Shown here: one piece after another, positions 49,701 through 57,395 of the stretch
How positions within the stretch are numbered: position 1 is the first letter of the stretch
Layout of the letters: each line of letters begins with the position of its first letter
Assembly: GCA_007844125.1 (NCBI GenBank)
Contig: CM017560.1
Span: 5,238,259-5,302,258 of the forward strand
Source: Sinonovacula constricta
Lineage: Eukaryota > Mollusca > Bivalvia > Cardiida > Solecurtidae
Direction of reading: 5' to 3'
Length of the DNA: 64,000 nt
Translations under genes and position numbers: made by a program
Notes under the pieces: generated by a model
Databases searched by the model: none
Told to the model about the DNA's origin: nothing
What the model saw: the letters and a program-made list of their open reading frames with translations, nothing else

Positions 49701-52700
49701 CTAAATATGGACCTGCAATAGGTGTGATGTTATTGTTTAGGCACTAAGCAGCTTATTAACAATACTGCTATTAAAATATTAGTTATTACTAAACTCTGTT
49801 TTTACGCACTGGGCCAGTTTTGGTTAATGTTTAATCTATTGTACAACATGCTCCATATAGGCTAGTAATGCTTCACCACTTCTATGAGAAATCATTTGTT
49901 TGTAAAACCATGATATCAAAGCCAACTTCAGTCTTATGTCTTCTTTTCACACACAGTGTATTCAAACACAGTCAGTTTAACAAGACAGAGCTGCCTGATC
50001 AGGACCTATACTATTTGCTGAAGAGTCTATAGCAATATCTCTTGTTATCTTTGTATGTAGTTGTAGGCAGATAATGAAGATTTTGAAATACTTTGTAATA
50101 AATGTAAAAAAAACCACAAAGACTTCCAACTGGTGCTTTATATGATGTAAAAAGTAAATGATAAACATGGTTAATAGTCTTGCTCAAGTCAAGTCTAAGG
50201 TTCAAAAAGGCGACTTCAATGTAATAGATATATAAATGTTAAATCCTATGTGGGCGATAGTGTGTATTATCCACCATAGATTAGTTATGTCCAATAAGGC
50301 ATAAGCTGAGGTGGACATTTACATATCAATGTTGAACAACACATGCTACCACCCTTCACTGGATTGTATATAACCCTGGAATATGATATTTATTTGAATG
50401 TACTCAACAAACATTAAAACAAAATAATAAATGTGATGCATTTTGGTAAACAAATGTAAGTACAGGATCAACACAATGCACACTCGGAAAGTGCTCACTG
50501 ACACAGAACATTGTAACCTCCCTTGAATTTTTGCAGGTGAATGTCATAAACACTAAATAGGACAGTAAGGATAGTTAAATGGTGGGTAATCTGTATGGAT
50601 ATTTAATATGTGATGTCCATGTGAGGCAACATAAATGTAGTTACCAAGCAAAAATGAGACAGCCAGTCCCATGGTGTTAAACAGTGTTGCAATGGCAGTA
50701 GCGGTGGTTCTCTGCTCCGGGGGAAACCACTCTGCTGACACAACTGGTGGCCCTCCCATAGCAATAGGGCCTGCCAGGCCATTCAAAAGTTGGCCCACGT
50801 GAATGAGTCTGAAGGAGAATAATACAAACAATAACTGGCATAGACCTGTAGCCTCTAGCATGTTTACAAGCAAACTGTTGATACCACACGACAGACATCG
50901 TTGTACTCAGGTGAGCTAAAAACACATACTGTGTGTATGAAAAATTAGCTGTTACAAATTAAACTCATAAAAATTCACTTGTACAGGACAAAATATGAAC
51001 TAACTTAATGTTTATCTACTTACGGAGTGGCTACAGATGCTTTAGATGATACACATCTCAGGGCTGTACCAGCAGCAACAAGAAAAGCACTGAACAAGCA
51101 AGCAGGTCGCAACCCTGCAACAGACACAGGTAATATGTTGTAAGGATAAAGCATCTGGATTGCTGATTATATAAGCCAAGATACATGGTAATAAATGTTG
51201 CTGGTTACCTTAAGGACTGCATTATACATGTGATTAGAGCAACCTTTGTTGCTGGCTCACTACAGAACCGCATTATACGCATGTGATTATGGTAAAGATT
51301 GTTGCTGACTTACTAAGGCACTACACATAAATGATTGCGGTAAACACTGCTTTTATTAAAAAAAATCCATTGCTGTCTTTATATAGAAGGGCATTGTACA
51401 CTAAATCATATTCTGAAAAACAAACTAGTTAGGTGTGTATTCTAATATTTTGTATATCCAGAAAATTTTGGTGGGTGGAATGAATCAAGATCCACAGCAT
51501 ATACTATATATATATACACAGTAAGGGACCCTTACTTCAACCTTAGCAGCCAACAGACAAAATTTACTTTAAAAGCTTAGTATTTTTAAGCTATGTGCTT
51601 TCACAACTCTACTCTTTTACCTGGTTGGTGAAGGGGATGCATCCCCCAACCCCACCCCCTGAATCCATCCCTGTATCCTTATTAAAAAGTTTAAGACATG
51701 CGAAAGAAAGATAGAACAACTGTGAGGTATATACCATAAAAACAATAATTATGCAATGTGTAAGAATATGAAGTGTTAAAGTAAACCTTTCTCATCAATG
51801 ATCCAGGAAAAGAGAGGGGTTCCGATCAGGTATGCAATGGGTCCCCAGTTGGCCAATAGAGACAGTGTGGCATCATCCCAGCCAAATACCCGTTCTGTGA
51901 CATCAGATATGGGGCTAAATGTGTTCCAAACTGCACACTGCGTCATAGACATCAGACCATATACCAGCATAATGTACCAGCGCCGCTTATAGACCTAGGT
52001 GGTAAAGGAATTGGATTCAAGATTAACAGTCTATTGTTGATATATTTGGGTTGACAATTATTAAAAATATCTTTAGAGCGGACTGCTATAATGTTATATA
52101 TTTGGGGCTGACAATTATTAAAAATATCTTTAGAGCAGACTGCTTTAATGTTACATATTTGGGGCTTACAATTATTAAAAATATCTTTAGAGCGGACTGC
52201 TTTAATGTTATATATTTGGGGCTGACAATTATTAAAAATATCTTTAGAGCGGACTGCTTTAATGTTATATATTTGGGGCTTACAATTATTAAAAATATCT
52301 TTAGAGCGGACTGCTTTAATGTTATATATTTGGGGCTTACAATTATTAAAAATATCTTTAGAGCTGACTGCTTTAATGTTATATATTTGGGGCTTACAAT
52401 TATTAAAAATATCTTTAGAGCAGACTGCTTTAATGTGATATATTTGGGGCTTACAATTATTAAAAATATCTTTAGAGCGGACTGCTTAAATGTGATATAT
52501 TTGGGATGATAGTTACTAAAAAATTTCTTACAGCTGACTGCTTTAATGTGATATATTTGGGGCTGTCAATTATTAAAAATATCTTTAGAGCAGACAGCTT
52601 TAATGTCATATATTTGGGAAGATAATTATTAAAAATATCTTTAGAGCAGACAGCTGTAATGTGATATATTTGTGGCTACCAAGTATAACATTGGTACCTT

Positions 52701-53611
52701 TGCATCTCACAACAATTAAATTAATACCTTTGGGGATGACTACTTTAAGGTAAATACCTTAGGAGCTGATTTTTGTTTAGGCTTACAAATCTGAGGCTCA
52801 AATCTTTGGGGCTTTACACTATATATATGGAACTGACAACTAACAGGCTTCAAACTTTGGTGCAGAAAATTATAGAGTTCAATCTTATGGTGCATATGGC
52901 TATGCAGTTGATTATTTTGGGTGACAACTGTAAAATACGTTTTGGGCAGCTAATTATAAGGTTGATAACTTTGAGGCTGACAATTATAAGGTTTTAACTA
53001 TATGCAGTGCCTTTATCACAAGGTTTTTGCCTTTTGGGCTGACAATGTTAAGTTTTATACTTCATGCAGTGCCTTTATAATTATAAGTTTATTCCTTTGG
53101 GTATGACAATTATAAGGTTTATACTATATGCAATGCCTTTATAATTACCGGTATAAGGTTTATTCCTTTGGGTATGGCAATTATAAGGTTTATACTACCA
53201 GTATATGCAATGCCTTTATAATTATAAGGTTTATTCCTTTGGGTATGACAATTATAAGGTTTTTACTATATGCAATGCCTTTATAATTATAAGGTTTATT
53301 CCTTTGGGTATGACAATTATAAGGTTTATACTACCGGTATATGCAATGCCTTTATAATTATAAGGTTTATACATTTGGAGCTGACAGTGTTTAGATTCAT
53401 ACTACAGTATACAGCATTTATATCTTTGGGGCTTACAGCTATACGAATTATACAAATGAAGTACCTTTTTTTCCACATTAGATTCCTGGACATTTTTGCT
53501 GCCCCTGCCATCTGGCTTGACCACAACACTGCCATAGTCACTGGAGGTGTTCACTTGGTCTCTGTGATCAGGTGACTTTATCAGAGTCTCTGTGTCTTCT
53601 GGTAGTACCAT
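43607..53611 (-). CDS. SLC49A4: SLC49A4 (DIRC2)-like lysosomal MFS transporter, 13 coding exons
   Basis: Major-facilitator protein of the SLC49 family; known members act as small-molecule transporters, and vertebrate SLC49A4 sits in the lysosomal membrane. Joining the 13 exons listed below gives 1539 bp, 512 codons plus stop, with every junction GT-AG and every phase compatible (human protein about 478). Recognisable blocks in order: RRWYIMLVYGLMS (TM1), AVWNTFSPI, LLANWGPIAYLIGTPLF (TM2), WIIDEKGLR (motif-A-like loop), LLNGLAGPIAMGGP, QRTTATAIATLFN, GLPLGILGAWQGVLD, WLGFWGIIAGC, FFESACEVTYPVAEG. The start ATG has a strong context (ACCATGG). D6-x3-L10-I11 is an acidic dileucine sorting motif. 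N225-V-T and N242-T-T are sequons in the large luminal loop. No lesion was seen. Substrate is not inferable from sequence. Confidence 0.93.
44122..44304 (-). CDS. SLC49A4: SLC49A4 homologue, coding exon 12
   Basis: 183 bp. Acceptor AATTTCAG, donor CATAG|GTATGT, ends in phase 1. TM10-TM11 with the conserved FFESACEVTYPVAEGVTT segment. Confidence 0.94.
44756..44874 (-). CDS. SLC49A4: SLC49A4 homologue, coding exon 11
   Basis: 119 bp. Acceptor TTTTCCAG, donor CCCAG|GTAAGT, ends in phase 1. ADIFARHLKWFLILLF and TM9-TM10. Confidence 0.93.
45325..46505 (-). repeat. 49-bp minisatellite in intron 10, ~23 units with splice-donor motif
   Basis: The plus-strand unit reads AACATGCTATGAAGCTAGCT, ATATTACCAACACAGGGACAT, then TGCCTGGT. 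On the gene strand each unit carries GTTGCCAG|GTAAT or a close variant (GCAAT, ATAAT). Spacing is 49 bp over most of its length, with one irregular stretch near 46395-46440. The array ends against exon 10, whose own end reads TGCTGCAT...GTTGCCAG|GTAAGG. Confidence 0.95.
46506..46573 (-). CDS. SLC49A4: SLC49A4 homologue, coding exon 10
   Basis: 68 bp. Acceptor GATTTAG, donor GCCAG|GTAAGG, ends in phase 2. TM8 (AAWLGFWGIIAGCAASLVVA). Its last ~28 bases and donor resemble the unit of the 49-bp minisatellite that begins directly downstream in the intron. Confidence 0.93.
46999..47107 (-). CDS. SLC49A4: SLC49A4 homologue, coding exon 9
   Basis: 109 bp. Acceptor TCTACAG, donor CACAG|GTATGT, ends in phase 0. 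TM7 region with GLPLGILGAWQGVLD. Confidence 0.93.
47411..47540 (-). CDS. SLC49A4: SLC49A4 homologue, coding exon 8
   Basis: 130 bp. Acceptor CTTTCAG, donor TTGG|GTGAGT, ends in phase 2. TM6 (CGFAVLCFLLFF), then the cytosolic loop YFPSKPPQPPSATAS and RLSFKSGVKKLL. Confidence 0.93.
48627..48660 (+). repeat. Solo copy of the 34-bp satellite unit (intron 7)
   Basis: GGAGCTAGCTGATCTGGATC followed by TACACTTTTTG matches the 25-27 kb unit closely. It lies within a non-repeated context (CCTGATCAGACAGATCCTGC before it). Confidence 0.75.
48711..48761 (-). CDS. SLC49A4: SLC49A4 homologue, coding exon 7
   Basis: 51 bp. Acceptor TATTTCAG, donor TACT|GTGAGT, ends in phase 1. End of the luminal loop (DMDTDRHN) and start of TM6. 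Confidence 0.87.
49173..49234 (-). CDS. SLC49A4: SLC49A4 homologue, coding exon 6
   Basis: 62 bp. Acceptor TGATTCAG, donor GCCAG|GTATTA, ends in phase 1. Luminal loop with the second sequon N-T-T. Confidence 0.88.
49643..49712 (-). CDS. SLC49A4: SLC49A4 homologue, coding exon 5
   Basis: 70 bp. Acceptor TATTGCAG, donor GTGAC|GTAAGT, ends in phase 2. Start of the luminal loop (GPYLVPDN) and first sequon N-V-T across the junction. Confidence 0.9.
49987..50020 (+). repeat. Solo diverged copy of the 34-bp satellite unit (intron 4)
   Basis: AGAGCTGCCTGATCAGGACC followed by TATACTATTTGCTG, more diverged than the copy at 48627. Confidence 0.6.
50645..50808 (-). CDS. SLC49A4: SLC49A4 homologue, coding exon 4
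   Basis: 164 bp. Acceptor TCCTTCAG, donor CTTG|GTAACT, ends in phase 1. Encodes GQLLNGLAGPIAMGGP and the EQRTTATAIA segment (TM4-TM5). Confidence 0.94.
51024..51114 (-). CDS. SLC49A4: SLC49A4 homologue, coding exon 3
   Basis: 91 bp. Acceptor TGTTGCAG, donor CC|GTAAGT, ends in phase 2. Encodes LRPACLFSAFLVAAGTALRC (TM3 region). Confidence 0.92.
51787..51994 (-). CDS. SLC49A4: SLC49A4 homologue, coding exon 2
   Basis: 208 bp. Acceptor CCACCTAG, donor AAAG|GTTTAC, ends in phase 1. Encodes TM1 and TM2 (YKRRWYIMLVYG; NWGPIAYLIG) and most of the motif-A-like loop. Confidence 0.93.
52040..52675. repeat. 57-bp minisatellite in the first coding intron, ~11 units
   Basis: GACAATTATTAAAAATATCT, TTAGAGCGGACTGCTTTAAT and GTTATATATTTGGGGCT repeat at 57-bp steps. 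The plus-strand repeat peptide TIIKNIFRADCFNVIYLGL is a by-product. Units decay to the right. Confidence 0.95.
52676..53440. repeat. Degenerate 65-71-bp tandem repeat, related to the 57-bp array
   Basis: Between 52970 and 53395 a unit with GACAATTATAAGGTTTATAC, ATGCAATGCCTTTATAATTA and AAGGTTTATTCCTTTGGGTAT repeats about 5 times, some with an ACCGGT/ACCAGT insertion. It shares TTTGGG...GACAATTAT with the 57-bp array. The stretch between holds decayed intermediate units. Confidence 0.8.
53465..53611 (-). CDS. SLC49A4: SLC49A4 homologue, coding exon 1
   Basis: Codons 1-49, cytosolic N-terminus with the acidic dileucine motif DTETLI. The donor is AAG|GTACTT, phase 0. The exon continues upstream as 5' untranslated sequence to an acceptor (CATTCTTTAG) at 53697. 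A two-codon upstream ORF (ATG TGG TAG, 53629-53637) precedes the start. Confidence 0.85.
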
Positions 53612-53935
53612 GGTCCCTAGTGTTGTCACTACCACATGTGTCCACAGGTGGCCAGGGGAGGTGGCTTGATGGTCTACACAATGATGGCTAGTGAATCTAA
53701 AGAATGTATATCATTTAACAGTGACAGTTCATTGAATCAAAGATAAAGATTGGCTGCTGACTTAATCGAGGGTTTGATGCTCAGTTGAATAGAGGATATA
53801 AACACAGACTTAAAATAGTTAAAAACAGCAAAATAAGATAGAAAATAGTATAAGTAAAGTATAAGTAATACAGTAGATTATTGTGTTTCTAAGACCAGTA
53901 AACCATGTTTGGATAACTGAGAGAACATTTCTTGT

Positions 53936-54250
53936 ATTTAATTCAATATTCTTACCCAGACAAAGCCTGTCCAGTCTGAGTCAGCATTCAGTATTCTTAC
54001 CCAGACAAAACCTGTTCAATCAATATTCAATATTCTTACCTAGACAAAAACTGTCCAGTTAACATTCAATATTCTTACAAAGTCAAAACCAGTCTAGTCA
54101 GTATTCAATATTCTTACCAAGTCAAAACCTGTCCAGTCAATATTCAATATTCTAACTTGGACAAAACCAGTCCAGTCAATATTTAATATTCTTACCTAGA
54201 CAAAACCAGTCCAGTCAATATTCAAAATTCTTACCCAGACAAAACATCTC
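53936..54250 (-). repeat. 39-bp minisatellite in the 5' intron, ~8 units with splice-donor motif
   Basis: The plus-strand unit is ATTCAATATTCTTACCTAGA then CAAAACCAGTCCAGTCAAT. On the gene strand it contains TCTAG|GTAAGAATATT or TCTGG|GTAAGAAT, a good match to the 5' splice-site consensus. It is unrelated in sequence to the 39-bp array at 1.6 kb. Confidence 0.9.
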
Positions 54251-54744
54251 CAGCCATTTTTTCTTATTCAGACAAAACATATCCCATCACTTTTCATACA
54301 GTTTATAATTAATTATAACATTATAGAAATAAAATGTTTCCAGTTTTTGAAGGTGCTGGTATGAGCTCAAAAAAGTACATTCAATGGTCATTTTACAATT
54401 CTCTTAAGGGTTTTGGTCAGGACAGGCTGAAGGCAGGAGGGGTTTTGTCTGGGTAGGACAAATGACATGGGGGGTATAAAGTAGGAATAATTGAGTATCT
54501 GACTCCAGAAAGAAGGTCGCTGGTTCAAATCAAATCCCGGACTAATCCCTATATAAGATCAATTTACCGAAATGGTCATTTACCGAAGTGAACGGTAACC
54601 TACTTTTCAGGTACTATACATGCCAAGTTACCAAGACTCTAAACAGGACAGTGAAGATTGCTGACAAAATCGGACTGCTTGGTAGGGACCTAGATGTTAA
54701 TTGAGAAAGTTTCTCTACACTAAGACCATTTAATTGGATACCTA

Positions 54745-54777
54745 CTTCTTCTTCTTCTTCTTCTTATTCTTATAGTA
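54745..54777. repeat. (TTC)n microsatellite
   Basis: A short CTT/TTC run followed by TTATTCTTA, inside the 5' intron. Confidence 0.85.
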
Positions 54778-54922
54778 TGCAGGACAGGAATACAAGACAG
54801 TAGACTGGATTGTATTGTGTCTTTACTGTAAGATTTGTACAAACGATTCACTATTGCAGTATTGATGATGCCTTACTATATTTCCATTATAATTCCAATT
54901 TCTGAAACAGACACGTACAAAC

Positions 54923-54995
54923 CTTTTACTTTCGAAACGACGAAAATCTGTGCGACTGTTTATTTACTTATACTGACGGCCGCCATTTTTGCTCA
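54923..54995 (-). other. SLC49A4: Proposed non-coding first exon of the SLC49A4 homologue
   Basis: A donor-like GTAAAAG|GTTTGT closes this stretch and the matching acceptor (CATTCTTTAG) lies at 53697. The sequence begins next to a YY1-like AAAATGGCGGCC. Its ATG (54986) opens only an 8-codon upstream ORF ending TAA at 54960. The exact transcription start is not visible. Confidence 0.5.
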
Positions 54996-55012
54996 TGTGA
55001 TAGTCACGTGAT
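54978..55012 (-). promoter_or_regulatory. Promoter elements: CACGTG (CLEAR-like) box and YY1-like site
   Basis: GTCACGTGAT at 55003-55012 contains the palindromic CACGTG at 55005-55010. It resembles the CLEAR motif bound by TFEB/MITF factors on lysosomal genes. About 15 bp closer to the gene, AAAATGGCGGCC on the minus strand is a YY1-type element often found at transcription starts. Function is inferred from motif and position. Confidence 0.5.
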
Positions 55013-55176
55013 ATCACAGCTAAACAATAATTGGGTAAGGGAGGCAACATAGTACGTTGTATTTGACTATTTCTATCGAAGTTATATCCCTTATCACTGC
55101 CCTTAAAATTAGTTGCACAAGGTGAGCTCTGGATAGTTAAGTTCGAATGGATAACCCCATAACCCACAGCTCAGGA

Positions 55177-55544
55177 CAGGCGCGTGTCTGGGCGGTTTTT
55201 GAAGTTACGCACAATTACAAGGGAAATAAGCTTTGTAGTAATACTTTTGAATATATTCGGTTCATTTCTAATGAAAAACAGGTAAAATGAAGAAAATGCG
55301 AGAAACTTAACTCAAAATATGAACGACTTAAATCCTGGCGTGTATAAGTTTAATCATTAAAAAAATCAACTTGATTGGCGTGGTCATAAGATCGTATAAC
55401 ATAGAAACTGCAGAAATAAAATATATCCTTTCTAACTAGGGTTAGGTATCGACTTTCTTAGTGTTTTTGTTACTTTTACATTTTCGATTTTTCGAACGGA
55501 GGTTACGCACGTGCGTAAAGTGCGTAATGGCAGAAACGCGCCTG
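55177..55544. mobile_element. hAT-like MITE, copy 2, with 8-bp target duplication
   Basis: 368 bp, bounded by CAGGCGCG and CGCGCCTG. The exact 8-bp duplication GCTCAGGA flanks it at 55169-55176 and 55545-55552. Terminal repeats are CAGGCGCGTGTCTG and CAGGCGCGTTTCTG, with further imperfect complementarity inside. An 8-bp duplication with CAGG ends is typical of hAT elements. It sits about 160 bp upstream of the proposed SLC49A4 promoter. Confidence 0.9.
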
Positions 55545-55552
55545 GCTCAGGA

Positions 55553-56235
55553 GCTACTTGGATAGATAATATCCATACATGTGTACTCCCTCACTTTTGG
55601 AGGGAGATTCCCACTTTTAAGTTTTTGAAAAAGAGGGGTGTTTTTTTCACATTTTCAGAGATCCCCCTACTTGGAAACAGATAACTTCCTTCTTTGTTTT
55701 TATGAAAATAACAAATCTCCAACTCTGGAAGCGAAAATCTCCCGCTCTGGCTCACATGTATGAGTATCTGAATCCGGTAAGAAGATCGCTTTTTCAAATC
55801 AAATCCTGGATATATAAGAAAATATGGCTATAGTCCGATGAGTATTACATCATCAATTAAAATTTGAATCGGACCATGCCACCGGTCAATTGTAAAAGGT
55901 ACAACAAAACTGTTAGGGACGTACCTGGACCAAAATTAAAGATACGCACAATTGTGGTGGGGTGGGGGGGGGGGTGCGAGGGCATGCTCCCAGATTTTTT
56001 TAATCTAATATTGCATCTGGTGCAATCTTGGGGCCCTTTAAGCAGGCACTGAAAGCACAAACTATGTATAATCACTAGCAGATCTATTGCATAACATGTA
56101 TCAAATTGGACTCGGTACAACTTTCCTAAATAAACATGGTGCTGAGAACGTCCAAAGTCCAAAATAAACCAGAAACAACAAGGCCCATCGTCTATCCCTT
56201 TTCCATGCAAATATGTCTACGGCTTGTTCGGCGTT
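55553..56235. other. Intergenic; dispersed tRNA-like fragment
   Basis: GAGTATCTGAATCCGGTAAG...TTTTTCAAATCAAATCCTGG at about 55761-55809 repeats 54494-54540 (GAGTATCTGACTCCAG...GGTTCAAATCAAATCCCGG), probably an old SINE fragment. No gene was seen. Confidence 0.5.
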
Positions 56236-56924
56236 AATATCACGCTCACTATATATATGCAGTTATCCAAGGCTTGACATTCTTTCTGGGTTTTTTTATG
56301 GTGCTGCGTAAATATGTTTTAACCAGACGCATTGTCGAAAACGGTCGCCGAAGCTACTGGCATACACAACAGGATCAAAAGACAAACCCTTATGTTTGGA
56401 TAAGATGCCTCAGTAGCTACTTCTAACGCCTTCTCCAGGTTGAATATGTTTGTTGTTGTTTTGTTTTGTTGTTTTTTTGTTGTTTTTTTGTTTCTGTGGG
56501 GTTGAATATGAGGCCGGTGATGTGACAGTCCATTTTGATCTCCAACGTTGACACTGTCGTTCGAATCTGTGTTTTTCATCAGCAAGGTCTAAATGGAATT
56601 CCCGGAATATGTCCATAGTCATGTCAGTTAGACCTTCTTCTGTAAAAATATGATTTTCCCCTGTTTAAAATGTACATGTACACTATAATCAGGAGCTTAT
56701 GAGACAGTAGTATTTAATTATATATCCGGCTGTCGATCCATGTATTTATAGTTCAAACCAAATCTCGCGCAATTTTCTTTTCGACGTTTTGCAAAAGTTA
56801 TGTCTATGCAAATTTATTTTAGTTCAAAAGTAAAGGAAACTTTTTGCTTATATAATTTCTCCCGAACCCATTCCTGGGATAAACCACTACTAAGCAATAG
56901 GGATGAAGATTATTGTCTAAGAAA

Positions 56925-57020
56925 AAAAAACGGATGACGGGTTTCGAACGCAGGCCTTAAAGTGTGATCCTAGGAATACAACTCCGATGCGCTTACCACT
57001 CGGGCATGCCGCCCATTTAC
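56925..57020 (-). repeat. tRNA-like sequence with T9 terminator
   Basis: On the minus strand GGGCGGCATGCCCGAGTGGT (A-box-like) and, after a gap, CTGCGTTCGAAACCCG (B box), then GTCATCCG and a run of nine T. Acceptor pairing is partly possible. The T-stem is poor, so this is likelier a pseudo-tRNA or SINE head than a working tRNA. Confidence 0.4.
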
Positions 57021-57027
57021 AAAGGTT

Positions 57028-57395
57028 TTGGACAAGTTTCTTTTCGACGTTTTGCAAAACTTTCCAGCTTGAACCTTAGCTAGGACAATTTTCTTTTCGA
57101 CGTTTTGCAAAACTTTTGAGTTTGAACCTAAGCTCGGACGATTTTCGTTCCGACGCATTACAAAATGTATAGTTCGAATCGAAGCTGGGACAATTTTCTT
57201 TTTTATGTATTACAAAAAATGTTGAGTTCGAACATAAGCTCGGACAATTTCTTTTCGATGTATTACAAAAAAATATTATTTGAACCTAAGCTCAGAACAT
57301 TTGTTTTTCGGCGTTTCGCACAACTTTTGAGTTCGAGCCTTAACCCGCTCAATTTTCTCTTCGACTTTTCACATGTTTTTTTGAGATTTAAATTA
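57028..57395. repeat. ~53-bp tandem repeat, about 7 units
   Basis: GACAATTTTCTTTTCGACGT, TTTGCAAAACTTTTGAGTT and TGAACCTAAGCTCG recur at about 53-bp intervals and become more diverged to the right. A solo piece (AATTTTCTTTTCGACGTTTT) also occurs at 56770. It lies in the probable intron between the last two hAT fragments. Confidence 0.85.

Noticed and set aside
52051..52509. 152-codon ORF with a TIIKNIFRADCF repeat peptide
   Set aside because: 57-bp satellite read in frame; it is intronic and antisense to the gene.
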